Assembly (NCBI GenBank): GCA_964036045.1
Contig: OZ038389.1
Coordinates: 40,231,717-40,295,716, forward strand
DNA length: 64,000 bases
Origin: Eutreptiella sp. 'Long Island Sound 2002'
Taxonomy: Eukaryota; Euglenozoa; Euglenophyceae; Eutreptiales; Eutreptiaceae
Reading direction: 5' to 3'
The position numbers and the translations under genes were made by a program. Within the stretch, counting starts at the first letter, position 1. Every line of letters begins with the position of its first letter. Shown piece after piece: positions 41,659 through 50,500 of the stretch. The notes beneath the pieces are model-generated. The model was not told where the DNA came from. It worked only from the letters and a program-made list of their open reading frames with translations, and searched no databases.

Positions 41659-42086
41659 TGCGAGAGCTCGTGCAGCTCCTGAAGGCGCAGCTCAATGCCG
41701 AGATAGTGAAACATGCAACAACCTCTGGGCACTTGAGGCCGGATATGCAGAAGTCCGCCTCCATCGAACGCACGTTGGCCAAGGGTAAGGGGACCATCGC
41801 TGTGCAGCAAAAGCCTGGGGTCGAGGACAAACTGCAGATGCTAAAGGACGGGAACCGCAGCCTCAAGGAACAGCTCCTGCGTGTGCATAAGGCCCATGCC
41901 CATGAGCTGGGGATTTACAAGACCATGGTCGACGAGTTGAAGGCGGTACCGGGCACGGGACCCAAGCTGTTGTCACGAAGCGTTGGTCGTGGCTCAGGGG
42001 ACGAGGGGCTGCAGGACCTGCAAAAACAGTACAATGAGCTCCGGAGTGCCTACGGCGCAATGGCTATGAAGCAGAGCAAGGGGTGA
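41655..42086 (+). pseudogene. 3' part of the coiled-coil coding region interrupted by element A
   Basis: From the target duplication an open frame of 143 codons runs to a TGA at 42084-42086. It is rich in Leu, Lys, Glu and Gln with heptad spacing (K-K-L-R-E-L-V-Q-L-L-K at the start and two more helical stretches), so a long coiled coil is likely. When element A and one GAAGC are removed, the frame extends upstream into 30410-30434 without a stop. The family is unknown. Because it is split 11 kb from its upstream part, it is treated as disrupted. Confidence 0.45.
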
Positions 42087-43455
42087 TGTGCAGGGGGGTA
42101 CTGTTTGTTTTGGTCGTTGCAAAATTGGCAACGACGGTTCGCATTGAACAGACACCTATTCGCAGTTGAGACGAAAGGGATTGGCCTTTGCCGGACGCCC
42201 GTGAACAGACACCTATTCGCACTTCAGACGACAGGGATTGGCTTTTGCCGGACGCCCGTTGGAGGTGGAGACCGCGGGTGGCAGCCAACCGATAGTGACT
42301 TGCTGTTTGTGGACGCAGAGTGGTTGTCAACCAACCGCGGGCCCCGCAAATCCGATGCTCTATGTGGGCGCATTGCTGCAGCAAGTGCTGGGTGGTCACC
42401 AGATTCAGCCGGGACATTTGTACCAGTTTCAGATGGCTGCAAAGCTGCAACCATGTGAAGAAGAGTGATGGATCGGCTGCACGCCCGTGGTTCAGGCATG
42501 TCAATCGGACCTTGCCAAGCTGAGCCCCACTCTATCTCTCTGAAACGTGGATTTTCGGCCCATGACTGCTAAACCCGCACATTGTGAGCCAAGCAGGGTG
42601 TAGAGCGAAACCAAGGACCCGGAGATGCAATGGGGAACAGGGTCCCAGGGGGGAAAAAAGTGACAGAATGGAGAAAAAAACGGTGTTTCGGTTGCTTGCA
42701 GTGCAGTTGTGAGGAGGTTGCTTGCCACAACCCCAAGCAATGAAAGCAAGACAGAAAGCAGATTCTTTGCCCCGCATTCTCTCAAATGTACAAGATATGA
42801 CTACTGTTGGAACCAAACCTTTGCGCATGGCACTCTCACAAGGATTCGACGGTGTTGTAGTGAGTTGTCAACACGCACTTTGGACCTCGCAACAGTGGGT
42901 CAGGGACGGAGCTGGGGAAGGGGTATCTGGGCCAGAACTCAACCATGTGAAAGCCCCACCCTTACTGCTGTACACGGGGGACGCACATCAAATGTGGAGA
43001 TTCGCTCGTCCAAAAAAAAAATCAAAAACGGGGCGCGTAGAGGCGCAGTGCCGGAGTGGCGCAGTGGAGGCCTAGCGAACGCATAGTAGCCGACCCCATG
43101 CGGTTATTGACCTTACGAAAGACCTATCCGGGAAATTCGCGTTCTGGCGCACCGGCATCCCTTGACACGGCCACCTCCATTCAAAGCCAGCTGCCCAGTT
43201 CTTCCACCACTTCCAGTGCTAACTGAATCTTGATGACCATCCTCCCCGTGACAACCATTCCACATTGTGAGTCCTCTCCACCTCTGCCGCTTGCAAGCTT
43301 CCCAACACCTCAGCCTCCAGGTCGCTAACAATGGAGGCACCAGTGAGATGTACTTCCATCAGACGACCATAAATGTCGTGGAAGTGGGGATGGCAGGTCA
43401 GAGTGGCACAAGTCTGGAGAAGAACGAAAAGTGATGCCTTCAACACGGGTCCCTA
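42087..43455. other. No confident gene; 57-bp tandem duplication
   Basis: A 57-bp unit beginning 'gaacagacacctattcgca' occurs at 42146-42202 and 42203-42259. An unrecognised plus ORF at 42722-43075 (117 codons) has protein-like composition. 43050-43100 resembles part of a tRNA but lacks a B-box. Confidence 0.4.
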
Positions 43456-43854
43456 CTACAACCCAGCCCAAATTGCTTTGCATGTGCACACACAGCAGGC
43501 GACAGCAATGGCAGCAAAATGTATTGGGCTGCGCGGTGCCAAGAGGTAAAAATGAAGAATGGAATCAGTACAGCACAAGCACAAGCCACACGCCAAAATT
43601 CTGACTTCGGGACGGGGAAAAATGGCGAGAAATGGGGGAAACCGGGGAAAGCCAACCATGTGAACCGTATGCTTGTTGTACTTCCAATCACTAGCTGATA
43701 CAGAATGCTGGTGGGAATCACGTACCACGTGGTTCAACACGTTGTTAAGCTGGATGCCAGGGTTGTTGCACAGAACGCAATTCAAATAGGGTTTTTCGGG
43801 AGGGCCAGCAACTGTGGTCCCATATTGTAAATATTTCGAAGCAACTGCGAGCAC
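43456..43854 (-). CDS. Putative C2H2 (U1-type) zinc-finger exon
   Basis: On the minus strand the frame encodes, about 25-55 residues in, the pattern C-x2-C-x12-H-x5-H. This is the spacing of U1-C/matrin-type zinc fingers that bind RNA or DNA. It is preceded by a Tyr/Gly/Pro-rich linker and followed by a His-rich stretch; the C-terminal part is hydrophobic and less convincing. It overlaps, in another phase, the end of the frame broken by element B (43782-44108), so an intron probably joins the two. The gene would be read from the 61-62-kb region into this one. Confidence 0.4.
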   Translation of the reverse strand: MLAVASKYLQYGTTVAGPPEKPYLNCVLCNNPGIQLNNVLNHVVRDSHQHSVSASDWKYNKHTVHMVGFPRFPPFLAIFPRPEVRILACGLCLCCTDSILHFYLLAPRSPIHFAAIAVACCVCTCKAIWAGL

Positions 43855-44108
43855 AGAGGTTGGCTGACAAAACGACTGAGATGCATTTGGTGATGCAGGC
43901 AGTTGTGATGCATGTTCTGATCTACCCTGGACGATTGAACTAAGGGAGGTGATTCAAGTGGTTCTGATAAACGCTGTGAACCAACCTCTGACCGTTGATC
44001 CGGGGACCGGACACCAACCAACTCAGGCATGCACTGGAGACTAGCGCACTGTTGTTGTCCTACCACCGCTGAGACAAATAGAAAACGTGCACAGTGGTTG
44101 ACATCTAC
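43782..44108 (-). pseudogene. 3' part of a minus-strand coding frame split by element B
   Basis: The minus frame ending at 43782 is open back to the CTAC target duplication (44105-44108). When element B and one CTAC are removed, the frame continues without a stop into 61307-61507. This exact continuity supports both the element ends and the coding nature of the target. The product part here is Gln/Cys/Ser-rich and unrecognised. Confidence 0.45.
44105..44108. repeat. Target-site duplication of element B, left copy
   Basis: CTAC directly precedes the left LTR and recurs directly after the right LTR (61303-61306). Confidence 0.85.
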
Positions 44109-44129
44109 TGAAGCGGTACCCAGAACCCC

Positions 44130-44834
44130 ATGGCCAGGTTACGGCATACAACCGGTCTCCGGTCCACTAACCCCATGCACGGCGTGTTCCGTGCCGTGAA
44201 GCCCCGCATCGGCAACCATTGCACCGCCAGCGGAGATTTGTGTATCAGAATATCAGGAATCAACAGGGTTTTATTTTCATATTGTTTCCGTCAATTTTTA
44301 CGCTTCCGTTCCGATACTCACTGTTTTGACTGCTGGCGGTTGGTTCGCGACTTTACCGTAACCGCCAGTTTAACTGTTTATAATGGAAATTTTAACGCTA
44401 TCCGTCACGAAGGCTCCAAAGTCGTCAGGAACTGCATGGATGCTTCCGCAATTTTCATAATTAATACTCGCAACCTTAATCCGAATTTTTCAGGATGTCG
44501 AAATCGGATTTTCGACTTCGACATCCCCGCACTTGATTTGACCTCTTTCGAGTGGACCTACGTGCTTCCGTATGCACGAATCAACTTCCCTTTTATCCTG
44601 CCCTCCATTTGTCTTAAAGATATGGGCAAAACAAAGTTGATTCGTGAGGCCACTTGTGAAGGTCATATCTCGTGTTGCTTGCGAGGAATTACGATAAGGA
44701 AACGTGGGATGTATTTACAATACTCCCGACGTAACTTAGGAAGCATTATATGCCTTGCGTTTCCACACGTGCGCGCTAGTGTAATGGATCATGGTCAATT
44801 GGGTAGAGTTTGCGTTATAACTCTTTGGCCATGA
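44130..44834 (+). CDS. 234-codon ORF inside element B's left LTR (unknown, doubtful)
   Basis: The frame starts with ATG 21 bases into the LTR. Its product is Arg/Phe/Cys-rich with no recognisable domain, signal peptide or membrane span. The right LTR carries the same open frame (58378-59082) with amino-acid changes at three positions, but the two copies share a recent common template, so openness in both is not independent evidence. Chance openness over 700 bp is possible but not trivial. The Kozak context is weak to fair. Confidence 0.2.
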   Translation: MARLRHTTGLRSTNPMHGVFRAVKPRIGNHCTASGDLCIRISGINRVLFSYCFRQFLRFRSDTHCFDCWRLVRDFTVTASLTVYNGNFNAIRHEGSKVVRNCMDASAIFIINTRNLNPNFSGCRNRIFDFDIPALDLTSFEWTYVLPYARINFPFILPSICLKDMGKTKLIREATCEGHISCCLRGITIRKRGMYLQYSRRNLGSIICLAFPHVRASVMDHGQLGRVCVITLWP

Positions 44835-44886
44835 TATTGCGTGCGTTAAGATAACTTTCGAGTGTAGCGCGCAAGTGTTGGTGTTG

Positions 44887-44913
44887 CATAGGAACTCTCC
44901 TTGAGTTCCTATG
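44887..44913. other. Perfect stem-loop in the LTR (11-bp stem, 5-nt loop)
   Basis: CATAGGAACTC, TCCTT, GAGTTCCTATG. It is immediately followed by a second small hairpin (ATGCCC/GGGCAT, 44932-44949). The right-LTR copy is at 59135-59161. Confidence 0.85.
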
Positions 44914-45404
44914 AGCGATTGACACAAAGTTATGCCCTTGGAGGGGCATGACATATCGTGGTGGGAGCTGCCTTTTGGGGCAATATTTGGTATGTGCCAT
45001 GTGTGGTGTTGCGTGCCCATTTGGCGGGCCCATTGCTCCAAGACAAGCCCGCCAATGGACCTCATATTGTGCAAGCCCCTTCTCCATACTCCCTACGGTC
45101 AATTGCATGCCTAACCTTCGTGAAGGGAAGCTTGTGTGGTGATCCCGAAGCGATGCGTTGGGAGCAAGGTGTGTGTTTTACAATTTTCCATATTTTCATG
45201 TGCCCACTTGGGAAGTAGCGCTCGTAACCTTTCAAGGCGCCCCAAGTGGAGCACATATGTGGGATCGAAGGTCATTGGTGTCAAGTCATTGTGTTTAGAA
45301 GGAATAGTTGATTGCACGATCCAAGCCAAAGATATTATAATATAATTGTGTGCCTTTCAAGGCACTTTGGTTTGTCTTTGTGCCAATTTTGCCGTTTTTG
45401 GCCC

Positions 45405-45462
45405 GTCATGATGTCAAGTGGCGACCGTGTATCTCAACGTTGCGCTCAATTGACATCATGAC
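45405..45462. other. 13-bp perfect inverted repeat in the LTR
   Basis: GTCATGATGTCAA at 45405-45417 is the exact reverse complement of 45450-45462, with a 32-nt spacer. The right-LTR copy is at 59653-59710. Confidence 0.85.
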
Positions 45463-46929
45463 CCAAGTATGATATGAGGGTACATACTTCGGTGCCCAAC
45501 ATATCTTGGACCCGGCGAATAACTCCTCTTAGGCTTGGCATACCGTGGCCGCCATGTTGGCGATTTGGGACTATCCCAAATCATGGGCTCACTTGGCGAC
45601 CCTGCCATACCCAATATCGGAGGAGTTGGGCGACGCCCAAAAGATATGTTGGACCAATATAACTTGATACCAATCCTATGGCACACTCCGGTCCGAGTCG
45701 GGCATGTGCCTCATTTGCCCCAACCATGAGTGTGCGCATTTTTGACCATTTTGAGCAATTTTCTACTTTTGTTGCCCGCCGTGCACTATGTTCTAACCCT
45801 CGTGCACGCCGGACGCATGGACCAATGGACCATATATGACATGGGTGTTATGGGTAATGGTCCCCATGGTCCACACACCACGTGGGCGAAGCGGAGCCGC
45901 CTTCGTTAAGGCGCTAGGCCAAATTGAGTATGGGCAATTTTGCCATTTTTGCATTTGTGGACCCAATTGGGATCGTCACCACGCCAAGTAGCATGGAGAT
46001 CTTTGAGAGCCAAGGACATGGGAGTCTCCGTTGGACTCCCGGTAGATCGCGTATGGAATGGCGGATCTGATCTCCAAGCCGGCGTGGAGATATACTATTG
46101 GGAGCACACCCAATTTTGGCTCATTTCAGGCAGCCAAAATGCCCCCATTTTGGGACCCCAATTTCCCCCTTCCGTGTGGTCAATTGGCGGCCCCATTTCT
46201 CTAAGCCCATAGGGAGCCCGGACCTAAATTCAAGTTGTACACTCAGATATGAGTCCTAGGTCCTGCCTCCTACCCTGTGAGCCATTGGCCTTACCTTGGC
46301 CGGGCGAGCCACGCGTGGGAATGACGCCAATTTTGGTGATCTTGGCATCATGACCCCACATGACTCATCCGTGTTGCCCTGATGCCGGGACCTCAGAGGG
46401 AACCAGGTTGGGTGAGGGCTCCAGGGCGTTCGTACTCGAAGGGCATAGGGTCAGTTGCCTCGTCCCTACCTCTGGCGGGTCCGGACGAGGGGTCAATTTT
46501 GGGAATTTTGGAGTTAATTTCAGTATGGGCTGAAACAGCCCATTTTCAGCTACCAACTCCTGGGTGATAATGGCGGGGCCATATCTCTGGCTCAGAGAGG
46601 AGTTGGGACCGGCCGTTAAGGGAGCATAGGGAGCTACTGTCGGTTGGCCTTGAAGCGCCTTGGCTCCCAGGAACTCGCCTGTGGCTGGGCGGGACACCTC
46701 TCCCATTGGCGGGGTTTCAGGGTCCGGACTGAGCAGGGCATGGGTTGTGTTTGAGCCCCCGCCCCTACCAGCCACTGAGAGGGTCGGACCTGGGATTGGG
46801 ATATGAGTAGGGACTGAGTGTCTATTGTCCCTTGATGCCCTTACCCCAGTCCAGTCTTAACCCCATGTGTACATATCCTGATGTGTTGCTGTACATACTT
46901 TCGTTCCCTCTTTGCAGAGTGGCAAGGAT

Positions 46930-46942
46930 TCTGAAACGCTTT
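46930..46942 (+). promoter_or_regulatory. Predicted transcript 5' end and self-primer of element B
   Basis: TCTGAAACGCTTT is the exact reverse complement of the 13 nt that follow the LTR (47055-47067). In Tf1-like elements the first bases of the mRNA fold back and prime on such a site, so transcription is predicted to begin at or near 46930. A weak TATA-like 'gtacatac' lies 32-39 bp upstream. The right-LTR copy is at 61178-61190. Confidence 0.7.
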
Positions 46943-47054
46943 GTCACATGACACAGGCGTATTGATGCCCTTGTGAGCGTAGTGCCTTGCCTGCCTGCTC
47001 ACCTGTGCGTGTCACCGCAGCGTCCCGTGGCCGGCCCCCCACGGGAACGAGTCA

Positions 47055-47067
47055 AAAGCGTTTCAGA
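47055..47067 (+). promoter_or_regulatory. Element B primer-binding site (self-complementary type)
   Basis: AAAGCGTTTCAGA starts at the first base after the LTR. It does not begin with TGG, so it does not match a tRNA 3' CCA end. It pairs perfectly over 13 nt with 46930-46942. Confidence 0.7.
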
Positions 47068-47107
47068 GCCGCGGGGTTACCCAACCCTCGCGTGCCACTC
47101 GGGGCCA

Positions 47108-47225
47108 CCAACCCCGAGCAGCGCGTCGCAGCAGCGCGGCGCAGCTCGCAGCTCGCAGCGCAGCGCAGCGTCTCGCAGCGCAGCGCAGCGGCTCGCAGCG
47201 CCACTCAGCGACAGCGCCGAGTTCG
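47108..47225 (+). repeat. Degenerate 'gcagcgca' repeat in the 5' leader of element B
   Basis: Irregular repeats of 'cgcagcgcagc' and 'gctcgcagc' lie between the primer site and gag. Long GC-rich direct repeats in a retrotransposon leader may fold or serve in RNA packaging. That role is inference. Confidence 0.7.
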
Positions 47226-47505
47226 TCACGGAGCCCGCAGCGCCGTCCAGTGTATCGCCCTGACCGCGCAGCAACCGTGAAAGAGGTGCACAGACCAGGA
47301 CCCCTGCATCAGCCCCATCGGCCGACCCGGAGTCCCATCGGCCGACCAGCAAGGCCGCGTCAACCACCTCCACAACCACCGGCTGACCAGCACCAGCCGC
47401 ACTTCCAATCCAGTGCTGCAGCACCCTCCTCAACAACCACAACCAGTTCGTTGAGTTGAACGAGTGCACATCAAGGACCTCAAGATCAACTACGCCCCCG
47501 CTGCC

Positions 47506-50500
47506 ATGGTGAATTGGCAGGAAGCGGGCAGGACGTGGCCGCGGCCCCACCCCCATGCAGCACGCCTGCTGCGTGGGTTGGTTTGGGACCAGCACTACCG
47601 CCACAGCCACCCCCAGTGCGAAGGCGGCATGCCCAGGAGCTTCGAGCTCCGCACGGACATCGCCCCCGACCGCCTGCAGGCCGTGGAGGACTGGCTGCGG
47701 GCGGAAGGGTACGAGTACCGCCACCAGCAGAGGCGCTGGAGGACGTGGACCCGGCCGGACAGGCCCGGCGAAGGCCTGCGTCCCGACGGGATTGAGGAGG
47801 ACGAGGAGCCCAACGTGTACCCGTCGGGCGCCTCGATCAACGTCTCCCTGTGGGACGTGATCGAGAGGAAGTTCCCGGAACCGGGGAGCGAGCGCAGGCT
47901 GCAGGGCAGCAGCAGCGCGTCTCCGGGGACGGAGAAGCGGTCCGCCGGGGGGAGGAAGAGGGACCGGAAGTGGCGGGAGTACCAGGAGTCCCTGGCCGCC
48001 GAAGCCGCCCAAGGCGCCAAGGGCGGAACCCCAGCCCCCAGTCCCCAACGGGCCAATGGTGGTCACCACCCCGGCTCCACCACCCTTGGCGACTACATCC
48101 AAGTCGCCAAGCAGACCCAGGGCAAGCCCCGTCCGCTGCTCCTGAGGGCCCGGCAGGCCCCAGCAGGCCCCAGCAGCGACGTGGAGTCGGCCCACCGCGG
48201 GAGGATGCCGGCCGACCAGGCCAGCTCCAGCAGCAGCGTCGCTCCCGAAAGGGACGTGGCGCGCGCCTGTGAGCGCGCCTGTGGGGTGCCCTGCAACCGT
48301 CGGGTTGCCCGGCAACGGGCCCGGCAGTACAGCGCTGCCGTGGAGGGCGCCACCGGCATCGCCCAGGAGGAGGCTGCGCAGTGGGCGCATGGCATGGCCA
48401 TCCACGCCCAGACCGTGGCGGCCATTGCGGCCGGACTCACGGCCGTAGCCGCCCATGGGGCAGCAACTGCCCAGGTCAACGGTGAGTTGGCGGCAGCCGA
48501 CGAGGAAGCCCGCCTGACGCAGGAGGCCATTGCCTGCAAGGAGGCCGAGGTGAAGGCGCTGGAAGAGACGCTTGCGCAAGGGAGGGCAAAGAAGGAGGCG
48601 GAGGAAAGGGCCCACGCCGAAGCGACGGCTAAGGCCCAGGAGGACGCCGCCAAGAAGGAAGCCATCGAGGCCGCGCGACGGAAGGTCGCTGAGGAGAAGG
48701 CCAAAACGGAGGCGGAGCTGGCGGCGTTGGAGGCGCAGAAGGCGCAGCTGCTGCAGACCCGGGAAGCCGAGGCGGCTCGGGCTCGGGAAGAAGCCGAAGC
48801 GCGAGCTGCCGCAGCCACCGCCGCCGCAATGGAGGAGGCAGAGGCCAAACTCCGCCACGAGACTCCCCCGGGAGGATGGCGAGTGGAGACCCTTCGAAGG
48901 CTTTTCGAAGGGGACGCCTCCTCCAGGATGAAGCTGGATGAGGCGGACACGGGCAGCAGTGGGAGCGGTAGCACCACCGCCCGTCGACGGAGGAAGGGCA
49001 AGGGGAAGACCCCCGAGAGGCCGCGGAGGCCAGCGGGTGGACACCCCCACGACAGTGACCCCTTCTTCACCGCCAGTGACGGGGATGAACGAGGCCGTCG
49101 ACATCGCCAAGTGGTGGCTTGGACGGGCGGAGGCGGCGGAGACGTCCCCATGGAACCGGAAGGTGAGGATGAGGATCCCCCTCCTCCCTACCGGAGCTCC
49201 GAGTCCTCCGTGACCGAGACGCCCAGGTGGGGCGACATGGACGAGGATGACGACATGGAGTTCGGCATCACGAGGAAGCGCCCATCCTCGGACCCACCGA
49301 GGCGACCCGGCGGAGACCCACCGGGACCCCCTGGCGGAGGACCTTCTGGACCCCCTGGAGGACGCCCACCAAGTGGACCCCCTGGAGGCGGACCACCGGG
49401 CGGGGGAGGACCCCCTGGACCGGGCGGACCCGGCGGAGGCCCTCCTGGAGGACCCCCTGGGGACCCCGACGTCCCACCAGGGAACGGCGACCCGGATACC
49501 ACCTGGCGGTGGATTGTCTACCTCCGCAGGAGGGTCTTTGCCCTCGAGTGCGAGGTAGACACGGGCAAGGTCGAGATGGCTCGCATCTCCGGGGTCGCCG
49601 CGCGCGCGCAGAAGGACCTGGACATCGCCAGGGCCGAGACCAAGTCGCTGACCAACGTCGTCAGCGGCCTGCAGGAGAGGCTGGATGCGCTGGAAGCCTG
49701 CGGGAGAGTCGGCAGCGACCACCCACCCCTGGAGTCTGGCTCGTCGGACGACGGCTGGGGACCCGGACCAGGTCCAGGCAGACCCCACGCCCCCGGCGGA
49801 GCCCCCAGGAGTCGCCCCAGCGCCAGTGCCCCCTCTCTCACCGCCCCCTCTCACCACAGCGCGGGCCGCCGCAACGAGCGCGTGCCGCCCGGCACTGGCA
49901 GTGAGGAATGGCGCGATGAGTGGCTCAGCGCGGACTACCACAACCGCCGTGCCCCACCGCGGACGCCTGTACGCCCCCGACGCCCGGCACCAGCCCCGGC
50001 ACCAGTCCCCAGGGCTGGAGGACGTTATGGTGGACTCAGGGATGAGGTCCCCAGAGGAGACGTGGAGTGGGATGTCGGCGAAGGTGAGGACCTGGACCTG
50101 GACCTGGACCTGGAGGAGTTCGACATCAGCCCGCCGCGTGGTGTACGACGGGAGGCCGCTGAACGCAGCCGCCGGCGCCGTGATGAGGATGCGTACATGG
50201 ATGCAGTACGGCGTGAACATTTTGGTTCAGCGTACGTGGAGGAACCGCGGCGTAGCCACAGGGACTCCATGGAGGAGATGGACGTGGCGGCCGTGGGAGT
50301 CCGTGGGCGAGGCCGATGGGAACCTCGGTCGACCTCGCGGCCGGCGTTCATGGTCTCTAAGGCCGCGGACGCCGCCGTGTGGGAAGACTTGAAGGACATC
50401 AAGCCCCCCATGTACGATGGCAACCCCCTCAACCTCGACCGCTTCTTGGAGAAGCTGGACGATTGGGGGCTGACCGTCACTGAAGACCTACCTCCCGCGG

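Larger units (their letters stand above)
44109..47054 (+). repeat. Element B, left LTR (2946 bp)
   Basis: Equal in length to 58357-61302 and about 99.4% identical. It is unusually long for a Ty3-type LTR. It contains perfect stem-loops at 44887-44913 (11-bp stem), 45204-45249 (9 bp), 45405-45462 (13 bp), 46113-46140 (9 bp) and 46525-46543 (8 bp), a 234-codon ORF, and the self-priming site at 46930-46942. Confidence 0.95.

Noticed and set aside
43045-43105. Possible tRNA
   Set aside because: An A-box-like start only; no B-box at the proper distance.
44113-44260. Start of the LTR-B ORF as an independent host gene
   Set aside because: It lies entirely inside the LTR and recurs in the other LTR at the same offset, so it belongs to the element if it is real at all.
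47077-50220. 1047-codon ORF on the minus strand
   Set aside because: It lies antisense to the gag of element B and partly to its GC-rich leader. Its composition is the shadow of the Arg/Gly/Pro-rich sense frame, and it has no domain of its own.
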